Under the pieces are notes generated by a model. That model was not told where the DNA came from and did not search any database. It saw only the letters and a program-made list of their open reading frames with translations. The translations under genes and the position numbers were made by a program. Positions 1-12,163 of a stretch of DNA of 15,298 nucleotides are shown here, piece after piece. The stretch is from JBBSDV01 sp038240335 (lineage in GTDB: Bacteria > Chloroflexota > Dehalococcoidia > DSTF01 > JACRBR01): the NCBI GenBank assembly GCA_038240335.1, contig JBBSDV010000066.1, positions 1 through 15,298 of the forward strand, written 5' to 3'. Numbering within the stretch: position 1 is the first letter of the stretch; each line of letters opens with the position of its first letter.

Positions 1-6361
<6,361 letters not shown>

Positions 6362-6435
6362 GGCGCGTCAAAGCTGGAATCTGGATGCGGACGGCTGGAT
6401 CCATCGGTGGACGAGCCGGTCAGCAACGACAATCA

Positions 6436-6473
6436 CACGAAGAGGGAGCCAGAAATGGCTCCCTCTCTTCGTG
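6436..6473 (+). terminator. Transcription terminator hairpin after rpoBC
   Basis: A perfect 11-bp stem, AGAGGGAGCCA (6441-6451) with TGGCTCCCTCT (6456-6466), closes on a GAAA tetraloop (6452-6455). Five more pairs (CACGA 6436-6440 with TCGTG 6469-6473) extend it across a 2-nt bulge (CT, 6467-6468). It lies 74 nt after the rpoC stop, the expected place for the end of the operon. There is no long T-run after it, so it may be an L-shaped or Rho-assisted terminator, or partly an RNA 3'-end stabiliser. Confidence 0.78.
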
Positions 6474-6560
6474 CTCCGTAGCGCTAGAGCGGAGTGCATC
6501 TGCCGACGATTCGCGCTCGCGGCCTCAACGGGTACTACTGGAATCCACGAACGAAAAGCG

Positions 6561-6700
6561 CAGCTTCCCGCTTCCGACTTCCCCTCCAGCGGCCGGCTTC
6601 CGACCCCAGTCCGCTGCGCTCGTGGCGCCCAAGGTCCAGCCTCCGGCTTCCATCCTCCATTCTTCCGCCTCCAGCTTCCAGCTTCTGACTTCCAGCCTCC
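6561..6700 (+). repeat. Degenerate C/T-rich repeat tract (CTTCCAG / CCCGCTTCC units)
   Basis: The tract is built from short imperfect units such as CTTCCAG, CCTCCAG, CTTCCG and CCCGCTTCC, with a non-repetitive stretch near 6601-6631. Its 19-nt segment 6667-6685 is identical, in reverse complement, to 12085-12103. The nonamer CCCGCTTCC (6567-6575) is the complement of GGAAGCGGG, found twice at 11967-11975 and 11981-11989. It is an intergenic low-complexity repeat family. No function is known to me. Confidence 0.7.
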
Positions 6701-6717
6701 ACGGCGCCGCAGCGCGC

Positions 6718-6723
6718 TACACT
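6718..6723 (+). promoter_or_regulatory. Candidate -10 element for leaderless hemB
   Basis: TACACT matches TATAAT at 4 of 6 positions. Its last base is 7 nt before the ATG at 6730, so transcription would begin at or next to the start codon. No Shine-Dalgarno sequence precedes the gene, which fits a leaderless mRNA. No good -35 hexamer is visible in the repeat tract upstream. Confidence 0.4.
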
Positions 6724-6729
6724 GCCCGC

Positions 6730-7725
6730 ATGCTCGACACGATGGCTCGCGGGGAATTCGCTCGGCACCGACGGCTGCGGCAGTCGGCGGGACTGCGGCG
6801 GCTGGTCGCGGAGACGCGGCTGACGGCGGCCGACTTCGTCTACCCACTCTTCGTCACGCACGGCCAGGGGGTGCGCGACGAGATCACCTCGATGCCGGGG
6901 CAGTACCAGATTTCAATTGATCAGATTGGCCAGGAGGCGGAGGAGCTGCGCGCGCTCGGCATCCGGGCGGTGCTCTTGTTCGGGCTGCCGGCGGCGAAGG
7001 ACGAGCAGGGCTCCGAGGCCTACGACGACGGCGGCATCGTCCAGGACGCGATTCGCGAGTTCAAGCACGCCGACCCGAACCTGCTCGTCATCACCGACGT
7101 CTGCCTGTGCGAGTACACGAGCCACGGCCACTGCGGGGTCATTTCAAACGGCGCGGTCGACAACGATCGCTCGGTAGAGCTGATCGTCCGAACGGCGCTC
7201 TCGCATGTACGCGCCGGCGCCGACATCGTCGCGCCGTCCGACATGATGGACGGCCGAGTCGCCGCTATCCGTGACGATCTCGATGACGCCGGCTACACCG
7301 AGACGCCGATCATGGCGTACAGCGCGAAGTACGCCTCGGCGTTCTACGGCCCGTTCCGCGTCGCCGCCGACAGCGCGCCGCAGTTCGGCGACCGCCGCGG
7401 CTACCAGATGGATCCACCGAACGTCCGGGAGGCGATGCTCGAAATCAGCGACGACATCGACGAGGGCGCCGATATCGTGATGGTGAAGCCGGCGCTCTCG
7501 TATCTCGACGTGCTGACGAAGGCGCGACACGAGTTCGACGTGCCGATCGCGGCGTACAACGTCAGCGGCGAGTACGCGATGGTGAAGGCCGCCGATGCGA
7601 ACGGCTGGATCGACGGCCGCCGCGTTGCCATGGAGATCCTCACCTCGATCAAGCGGGCGGGCGCCGACATCATCATCACCTACCACGCCAAGGAAGCCGC
7701 GGGCTGGCTCGCCGAAGGCGAGTAG
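6730..7725 (+). CDS. hemB: Porphobilinogen synthase (delta-aminolevulinic acid dehydratase)
   Basis: Condenses two 5-aminolevulinate molecules to porphobilinogen in the cytosol, the first shared step of haem, cobamide and other tetrapyrrole synthesis. The 331-aa length is normal for the family. The two active-site lysines are visible: Lys200 in AYSAKYASAFYGPFR and the Schiff-base Lys253 in VMVKPALSYLD. The cysteine cluster DVCLCEYTSHGHC (Cys125, 127, 135) indicates the zinc-dependent class. The metal-independent class has Asp-rich replacements there. The N-terminal block RHRRLRQSAGLRRLVAETR is typical. ATG 6730 is chosen over the much longer open frame because family similarity begins there. 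ATG 6742 is a close alternative. The gene stands alone rather than in a hem cluster, downstream of the rpoBC terminator and with its own apparent promoter. Confidence 0.96.
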   Translation: MLDTMARGEFARHRRLRQSAGLRRLVAETRLTAADFVYPLFVTHGQGVRDEITSMPGQYQISIDQIGQEAEELRALGIRAVLLFGLPAAKDEQGSEAYDDGGIVQDAIREFKHADPNLLVITDVCLCEYTSHGHCGVISNGAVDNDRSVELIVRTALSHVRAGADIVAPSDMMDGRVAAIRDDLDDAGYTETPIMAYSAKYASAFYGPFRVAADSAPQFGDRRGYQMDPPNVREAMLEISDDIDEGADIVMVKPALSYLDVLTKARHEFDVPIAAYNVSGEYAMVKAADANGWIDGRRVAMEILTSIKRAGADIIITYHAKEAAGWLAEGE

Positions 7726-7726
7726 C

Positions 7727-8235
7727 GTGCCCCGCTCCGCCGCCGCCGACCGCGTCGCCGGGTTCGTGCTGCTCGCCGTGATTCTCCCGGGCCTCGCGGC
7801 GAGCTGTATGAGATGTGGTACGCGCTCGCGCACCCACGCGCGAGCGGCCACGGGCAGTGCTCGCCATCTACGGCTTGTACGCGGTTGGCGTCGCCGTATG
7901 GAGCCTGATTGGCCTCGCGGTGCCCCGTCCACTCGTCCTCATCGCCGTTGTCACCGCGTTGTCCTTAGCAGTGCCGGCCTGCGTCGTTACGGCATCATTG
8001 GGGCCCCTCGCGCTGTTCCCGCCTTCTTTTCGCGATAAGTGGCTTCGTCGCGAGCATCGTAGTTCCATCAAGGACAGCGGCAGTCGCCTAGCCGCACTGC
8101 TGATCGCCATCCGTGCCTGCGTCGCGCACCCAGTTCGCCACTCGCGTCCGCGGGATCATCAGCGAGATCCGCCCGATCGCCGATCCGGAACGGGTCCGCC
8201 CGCTCGAGGCCTCCATCACGAACGACGTTGCTTAG
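7727..8235 (+). pseudogene. Frameshifted remnant of a small membrane protein gene
   Basis: Protein-like pieces follow one another in changing frames. A GTG at 7727, one base after the hemB stop, begins SAAADRVAGFVLLAVILPGLAA (hydrophobic). GELYEMWYALAHPRAS (7798-7845) lies in the next frame. RAVLAIYGLYAVGVAVWSLIG and further hydrophobic segments (about 7851-8030) lie in the third frame. A 40-residue tail (8113-8235, RTQFATRVRGIISEIRP) is in yet another register and ends with TAG. Read together they resemble one protein of two to four membrane segments with a short cytoplasmic tail, interrupted by at least two or three single-base-type frame changes. I do not recognise the family. Decay is the simplest reading. 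Sequencing or assembly indels in a metagenomic contig are the main alternative. The gene may once have been coupled to hemB. Confidence 0.45.
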
Positions 8236-8370
8236 GCCATCTGGAGCAGGCGGCCGATTGAAACCCCGATTTCGACGTATGGCGGCTTGTTCCGTGTGCT
8301 CCGCGGCCGATAACTGCAGTGACTGAGAAGAACCTGCGGACAACGAACGCGCGCTACACGGAGGGAAGAT
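8236..8370 (+). promoter_or_regulatory. Upstream region of the 237-aa hypothetical gene, with weak promoter
   Basis: A possible sigma-70-type pair is TTGTTC (8287-8292), 16 nt, GATAAC (8309-8314). It would give a leader of about 50 nt. The gene has a clear ribosome binding site, GGAGGGA (8360-8366), with GGAGG ending 6 nt before ATG 8371. The 11-mer GCGCGCTACAC (8349-8359) also occurs just upstream of hemB (6712-6722). Confidence 0.3.
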
Positions 8371-9084
8371 ATGACCGGCAACGATGAGAAGCTCGGCGTG
8401 GAGGCGGAGCTTGTCGCCGGCCTCGACGCACTGGAGCGCGCGCTGCGAGTCGCCGGCGAGGCGACGCTATCCGTTCGGGCGCTGCTGCCGCGGATCGCGT
8501 CCGTCGGCACCTTCTTCGACGAGATCGAGGCAACGGTGCGCGCGGGCCGGGCACAACTCGCCGGCACGCCGATGAACAACGGCGTGGTGTATATGCGGCC
8601 TACCCTGGTCGCATCGCAAGCAGAGACGCACATCGAGGCACCGAGCATCACGTTCATTGACGCCGAAGCGAGCGTGATCTCGCCGGATCAGGAATGGCAA
8701 GACGCGGCAGCGGGGATCGGCACGCTGGATCCTTCATTTGAGGGCGCGATCGCGCAGGCGGATGCTGCCGACGACGCGGAACTGGCGGCGTTGCGCGCGT
8801 TTCCGCTACCAGCGGGCGGGACCGGGGTCACGAGCTTTCGGCTCGAGTTCCACAGCCGGCCCGGGCCGCTGGATCTGCGGGTCGTCGACGAGGCGGTGGG
8901 CGAGCACCCGGCGGTGCGCGATGTGGCGCTGCTCGACTACGACGGCCGCGCTGCGACGCTCAAGGTTTGGATCGACGGCACTGCGCGAGCGGCCGACGTG
9001 CGACAGTCGCTGCTAGCCCGCGCATCGCAGATCTTCGCCTCCGGTAGCGAGGTGTCGATCGTGGCGATCGAGGACGCTGCGTAA
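8371..9084 (+). CDS. Hypothetical protein, 237 aa
   Basis: I do not recognise the family. The start is well supported: ATG 8371 has GGAGG at 8360-8364. The protein is soluble, acidic and Ala-rich, with no signal peptide or membrane segment. Residues about 8-65 are predicted helical (LVAGLDALERALRVAG and onward). Residues about 70-115 are mixed, with short hydrophobic strands (GVVYMRPTLVA, SITFIDAEASVI). An Asp/Ala/Glu linker follows. The C-terminal 85 residues (FRLEFHSRPGPLDLRVVDEA through EVSIVAIEDA) have a strand-helix-strand pattern that could be a small ferredoxin-like or ACT-like domain. That fold is only inferred from the pattern. It is convergent with dnaA across a hairpin and downstream of the broken membrane gene, so context gives no functional clue. 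Codon character matches its neighbours, and nothing suggests recent transfer. Confidence 0.75.
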   Translation: MTGNDEKLGVEAELVAGLDALERALRVAGEATLSVRALLPRIASVGTFFDEIEATVRAGRAQLAGTPMNNGVVYMRPTLVASQAETHIEAPSITFIDAEASVISPDQEWQDAAAGIGTLDPSFEGAIAQADAADDAELAALRAFPLPAGGTGVTSFRLEFHSRPGPLDLRVVDEAVGEHPAVRDVALLDYDGRAATLKVWIDGTARAADVRQSLLARASQIFASGSEVSIVAIEDAA

Positions 9085-9209
9085 GTTCAAGAACATCGGG
9101 CGGCGGCCGCTGAGGCCGTGATGACGGCGTCATGCCGTTGCGAAAGAGCTGCAGCTGCGTCGGGGAACGGAGTTGCAGCTCCTTCGCTTCGACGATGAGC
9201 GTCGCGCGG
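9085..9209. other. Convergent intergenic region between the 237-aa gene and dnaA
   Basis: No gene is present. The region contains the perfect inverted repeat ATGACG-G-CGTCAT (9121-9133) and then the larger hairpin at 9141-9186. Confidence 0.6.
9141..9186. terminator. Probable bidirectional terminator hairpin
   Basis: GAGCTGCAGCT (9146-9156) pairs with AGTTGCAGCTC (9171-9181): 11 pairs, one of them G-U. CGAA/TTCG (9141-9144 with 9183-9186) extends the stem across one A-C mismatch, and the loop is 14 nt. It sits between two convergent genes, where a shared terminator is expected. No T-run flanks it on either strand. Confidence 0.5.
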
Positions 9210-10589
9210 CTAGCCGGCGCGCGACGCGGCGACGGAGATCGCGGAGGCGGCAAGCGCCTCGCGGATGGCGACAAGGTCGGCGGCGGTCTCGGGACGTGTC
9301 GTCTGCTCGTGCGTGATGCGCGTGATGCCGGCGAGCACCGTGCTATGGTCGCGGAGAAACATGCGGCCGATCTCCGCGACGGGCCGATGCGCGTCTTCGC
9401 GCAGAACGTACATCGCGAGATGACGCGCGTACGTGACGTCGCGGTTGCGGCTGCGGCCGCGCACGTCGCCGACCTCGACGGCCATGCGGCGGCAGACAGC
9501 GGTCAGCACATCGTCGGCATCGGGCGGCGCCGCTTCGTGGGTGATCGGCGTTAGCGGTGACAGAGCCTGTTCGATCACCTCGGCTGTCGCCTTACCGCCG
9601 ACGAGCGGCACGTAGGCGAGCACGCGGTTCAGGTAGCCCTCGAGCTCGCGTACGGTCGGACAGCAGCGCTCGGCGATCCGTTCGAGCGCGGCGTCGGGGA
9701 GCCGATGGGCGTGCTGAGCGGCCTTGGCGCGGAGGATGGCCAGCCGTGTCTCGAACGCCGGGCGCTGGATGTCGGCGGCGAGGCCCCATTGGAGTCGCGA
9801 ACGGAGGGCGTCGATCAAGCCGCTCATCTGCGACGGCATTCGGTCACCGGCGATCACCACCTGCTTGCCGGCGGCGTGGAGGTCGTTGAACGTGTGGAAG
9901 AATTCTTCCTGGAACTTCTCTTTGCCTTCGAAGAATTGCACGTCGTCGATCAGCAGCAGGTCGACGGTGCGGTAGCGGCGGCGGAACTCTTCGAGCTTGC
10001 CGCCAAGGGCGCGCACGTAGTCGTTCCCAAAGCGCTCGGCGGGTGCGTAGATCGCCGACATACCCTGCTCGTAGGCCTCCTGGGCGATAGCGCTGAGGAG
10101 GTGGGTCTTACCGAGGCCGGACGGCCCGATCAGCAGCAGCGGGTTCATCATGCCGGGTTCGACGATGGTGTTGCGAGCGGCGCGGTAGGCGAGGCGATTC
10201 TCGTCACCGACGACGAAGGCATCGAAGGTGAGCGCCGGATTGACGACGGGCGGCGGCGTCATGCCGGGCCGGCGGACGTGCTCGATGCTCGACGCGGGCG
10301 GCAATTCGGGTGATAGGAGGGGCGGCGGCGCTTCGTCGCGGCGAACGACCTCGAACGTGACATCGATGGCGTGGCCGAGCACGCGGGCGAGCGTCTTGGC
10401 GATCAGCGGCCGCATGCGCGTCGTAAGCCACTCCGTCGCAAAATCGGTCTGGGCGCCGACGACGAAGGCCGCTTCTTCGTGGCGAAGGCCGACGGTATCT
10501 CGCAGCCATGTCTCGTAGTTGGCAGGCGTGACGGTCATCTGGAGCTGCCCGAGCGTCGCGGCCCAGGTGCTGGCGGCGTTCGTTGTCAT
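9210..10589 (-). CDS. dnaA: Chromosomal replication initiator DnaA (somewhat divergent)
   Basis: ATP-dependent initiator that binds DnaA boxes, melts the origin and loads helicase. The 459-aa length is typical. Domain I is about residues 1-80 (TWAATLGQLQMTVTPANYETWLRDT, the usual N-terminus, which fixes the ATG at 10589). A Pro-rich linker spans 86-116. The AAA+ domain carries Walker A GPSGLGKT (155-162), the initiator-specific region, Walker B LLLIDD (211-216), the arginine finger Arg265 in RSRLQWGL, and sensor 2 VRELEGYLNRV. Domain IV has the signature RDHSTVLAGI (413-422). Unusual points: the usual TSDR is AGDR (247-250); the box VII arginine equivalent to E. coli Arg281 is Ala261; and the usual FGGRDH is FLRDH, one residue shorter. 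dnaN is not adjacent. It is either the main initiator displaced from its usual neighbours or a paralogue. No Shine-Dalgarno sequence is visible. Confidence 0.93.
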   Translation of the reverse strand: MTTNAASTWAATLGQLQMTVTPANYETWLRDTVGLRHEEAAFVVGAQTDFATEWLTTRMRPLIAKTLARVLGHAIDVTFEVVRRDEAPPPLLSPELPPASSIEHVRRPGMTPPPVVNPALTFDAFVVGDENRLAYRAARNTIVEPGMMNPLLLIGPSGLGKTHLLSAIAQEAYEQGMSAIYAPAERFGNDYVRALGGKLEEFRRRYRTVDLLLIDDVQFFEGKEKFQEEFFHTFNDLHAAGKQVVIAGDRMPSQMSGLIDALRSRLQWGLAADIQRPAFETRLAILRAKAAQHAHRLPDAALERIAERCCPTVRELEGYLNRVLAYVPLVGGKATAEVIEQALSPLTPITHEAAPPDADDVLTAVCRRMAVEVGDVRGRSRNRDVTYARHLAMYVLREDAHRPVAEIGRMFLRDHSTVLAGITRITHEQTTRPETAADLVAIREALAASAISVAASRAG

Positions 10590-10828
10590 ACGCGCGCCTG
10601 GGTGCGGAGGCAGCGAAGCGGACGATGGTCAAAGCTGCATCCTGCAACTGGCAACGAGAATCCCTCCCGACGATACGTCCGGTGCGCAAAAACAGCGTGC
10701 ACGGATTTCCAAAGAAATAGAGTCGCCCGAGCGAAGCTCCCTACAGATGCGCCGGTCTCACGCGGCTGTGCCCCCGCCTTCGACAAAATAACGACCCCGA
10801 ACGAAAGGTCGTGTGAGACGAACTGGAA

Positions 10829-10867
10829 CCCTCAGGACAGGCGGATCATACGCCTGTCCCCAGAGGG
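10829..10867. other. Two-part RNA/DNA hairpin upstream of dnaA and the PAP2 gene
   Basis: The inner stem is GGACAGGCG (10835-10843) with CGCCTGTCC (10851-10859): 9 perfect pairs around the loop GATCATA. The outer stem is CCCTC (10829-10833) with GAGGG (10863-10867), joined through an A/CCA internal loop. A competing hairpin, TCCCC (10857-10861) with GGGGA (10865-10869), overlaps the 3' arm of the inner stem. The structure could form on either strand, and CTTTT (10877-10880 region) follows on the plus strand. I do not recognise it as a known riboswitch or small RNA. Confidence 0.55.
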
Positions 10868-10974
10868 GATCAAGGCTTTTATGACGACTATGGCGATGAA
10901 ATTTGCGCCCTTTCCACAGCACACGCGAAACCGCGAGCGAGTACTGCGCATTCTGTCACGCGGCGCGAAAATCA

Positions 10975-10992
10975 GCACGCGTGCGATCGCAC
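10975..10992. repeat. Overlapping palindromes
   Basis: GCACGCGTGC (10975-10984) and GTGCGATCGCAC (10981-10992) are perfect palindromes sharing four bases. Such sites often bind dimeric proteins. No specific factor can be named. Confidence 0.4.
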
Positions 10993-11148
10993 TCGCTCGT
11001 TCGCTCCCGCTCCCGCCGATGCGCCTCCAGCTCGCTCTTCGTCCGCGATCACGATGCCGGGGTGAGCCGCCGCCGGCCGCCCTCGATTCCGCCCGGCGCG
11101 CCTACCCCGGCGCCGAGCGCCGCTGACGGCCTACGGACGTCAGGTCGA

Positions 11149-11154
11149 TATCAT
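11149..11154 (+). promoter_or_regulatory. Candidate -10 element for the PAP2 gene
   Basis: TATCAT matches TATAAT at 5 of 6 positions and ends 9 nt before ATG 11163. There is no Shine-Dalgarno sequence between them, so the mRNA may be leaderless or nearly so. CTGACG at 11123-11128 is a possible -35, but the 20-nt spacing is long. Confidence 0.4.
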
Positions 11155-11162
11155 GTCCCTCG

Positions 11163-11996
11163 ATGGCCACGACCGCCGATCTCCGACCGGCTCCCTCCTG
11201 GACGCGGCGCCTTGGGGCCGCTGTCGAGCGGCGGCGCGTGTACCGTGACGCCTTCGAGCTCCTGCTGGTGGCGCTGGCGTTCCTGCTGTACTTCCTCGTG
11301 CGGGGAGCGGTCGTCGATCGCCACGATGATGCGCTAGCGAACGCGAACTCGATCATCGATTTCGAGCGTGCAGTGGGCATCTTCTGGGAGCCGCGGCTGC
11401 AGCAGGTCGTGCTGCACCGGCAACCACTCATCGATCTGTTCAACTTCATCTACTTCTGGCTCGACTTCCCGCTGATCGTCGCCATCGGCTTCTGGCTGTA
11501 TTTCTTTCGTCGCCACGAATATACGATCACCCGCGACGCGCTCCTGCTCTCTGGGGCGATCAGTCTCGTGATCTACAACCAGTTCCCGGTGATGCCGCCG
11601 CGGCTGTTGCCGAATGATCTCTTCGTCGGGACGATCGAGAAGTACAACGACCTGAGCTACCAGGCACAGTCCCTATCGGCGTTCGTCAACCCGTACGCGG
11701 CGGTACCGAGCCTGCACTTCGGCTGGGCGATGCTGATCGGCGGTTCGCTCTTCGTGAGCGTCGAGAACCGCTTCGTACGCGCCTTTGGGCTGCTGCTGCC
11801 GTGGGCGCAGCTGGCGGCGGTGGTGTTCACGGCGAATCATTACATTACGGACGCCTTCGTTGGGTGCGCCGTCTGCGTCGTCGGGCTGATGCTGGCGCTC
11901 GTGCTGCAGCGCTGGTTCTATCCGGAGCTTCAGCGCCGGTTCGCAGCCGGTACGGCGATGGAAGAAGGAAGCGGGCGGCCGGAAGCGGGAGGGTGA
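11163..11996 (+). CDS. PAP2-family (Aur1-like, PAP2_3) membrane phosphatase/phosphotransferase
   Basis: Integral membrane protein of 277 aa, related to PAP2 enzymes that act on lipid phosphates or transfer phosphoryl head groups; the Aur1 branch makes inositol phosphorylceramide. Hydrophobic segments lie near residues 31-48, 92-115, 126-141, 184-200, 207-223 and 230-250. The conserved triad region is visible as FPVMPPRLLP (Arg147), PSLHFGW (His185) and NHYITD (His226, Asp230), the arrangement of the PAP2_3 subgroup. The true substrate cannot be read from the sequence. The start at 11163 fits the short charged N-terminus before the first membrane segment. The last 13 residues (AMEEGSGRPEAGG) are encoded by GGAAGCGGG repeat units, so the natural C-terminus has probably been replaced or extended by the repeat tract. 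The gene is convergent with the polysaccharide operon, which fits a role in envelope lipids. Confidence 0.88.
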   Translation: MATTADLRPAPSWTRRLGAAVERRRVYRDAFELLLVALAFLLYFLVRGAVVDRHDDALANANSIIDFERAVGIFWEPRLQQVVLHRQPLIDLFNFIYFWLDFPLIVAIGFWLYFFRRHEYTITRDALLLSGAISLVIYNQFPVMPPRLLPNDLFVGTIEKYNDLSYQAQSLSAFVNPYAAVPSLHFGWAMLIGGSLFVSVENRFVRAFGLLLPWAQLAAVVFTANHYITDAFVGCAVCVVGLMLALVLQRWFYPELQRRFAAGTAMEEGSGRPEAGG

Positions 11997-12136
11997 TCCT
12001 TAGGTACGGAGGTAGCGAGAAGGGTCGTCTTCCCCCGAGCGAGCACGTGCTTGGGAAACAGCCGAAGGTGGAAGGTGGAGGCTGGAAGCTGGAAGCTGGA
12101 GGCTGGAAGCTGGAGCGGAGGTTGGAAGGCGGAGTT
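11961..12136 (+). repeat. Degenerate G/A-rich repeat tract (CTGGAAG / GGAAGCGGG units)
   Basis: GGAAGCGGG occurs at 11967-11975 and 11981-11989, inside the PAP2 coding end. From about 12064 to 12133, GGTGGAAG, GGAGGCTGGAAG and GCTGGAAGCTGGA units follow almost without interruption. It is the same family as 6561-6700 in opposite orientation: 12085-12103 is the exact reverse complement of 6667-6685. Confidence 0.72.
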
Positions 12137-12163
12137 AGGAGCCGTAACAGCAGATGTCGGCAG
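11997..12163. other. Convergent gap between the PAP2 gene and the flippase-like gene
   Basis: Most of it is the repeat tract. AGCACGTGCT (12042-12051) is a perfect palindrome, flanked by CCC upstream and GGG downstream, and could form a weak hairpin. No clear terminator or gene is visible. Confidence 0.55.

Larger units (their letters stand above)
6362..6729. other. rpoC-hemB intergenic region
   Basis: No convincing gene is present. The region holds the terminator hairpin, then a smaller possible hairpin (CTCCG 6474-6478 with a downstream CGGAG, enclosing the palindrome TAGCGCTA 6479-6486). After that comes a C/T-rich degenerate repeat tract (6561-6700) and, at its right end, a -10-like hexamer next to hemB. 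The hemB reading frame stays open leftwards through this region to 6385. The extra residues are compositionally unlike HemB and repeat-derived, so they are excluded from the gene. Confidence 0.7.
10590..11162. other. 573-bp divergent gap between dnaA and the PAP2 gene
   Basis: No convincing gene is present. It holds a two-part hairpin (10829-10867), one degenerate DnaA-box-like site (CTTTCCACA, 10910-10918; one mismatch to TTWTNCACA), overlapping palindromes (10975-10992) and, at the right end, a -10-like hexamer before the PAP2 gene. Short A-rich patches occur at 10687-10717 and 10784-10791. An 81-codon frame from ATG 10881 to 11126 is Arg/Pro-rich and lacks protein-like character. An origin is not supported, because only one box is seen. 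Confidence 0.6.

Noticed and set aside
6385..6729. N-terminal extension of hemB (115 extra codons)
   Set aside because: The frame happens to be open through the terminator and repeat tract. Residues do not resemble HemB and family similarity begins at 6730.
10910..10918. DnaA box proving an origin
   Set aside because: It is a single degenerate match. No second box or clear unwinding element was found, so no origin feature is annotated.
10371..11126. 251-codon plus-strand frame starting antisense in dnaA; its end from ATG 10881 could be a small gene after the hairpin
   Set aside because: The first half is dnaA antisense. The 81-residue tail is Arg/Pro-rich with no protein-like pattern. A weak AAGG (10872-10875) is the only support.
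12061..12136. CRISPR array
   Set aside because: Units are short, degenerate and contiguous, with no constant-length spacers and no cas genes.
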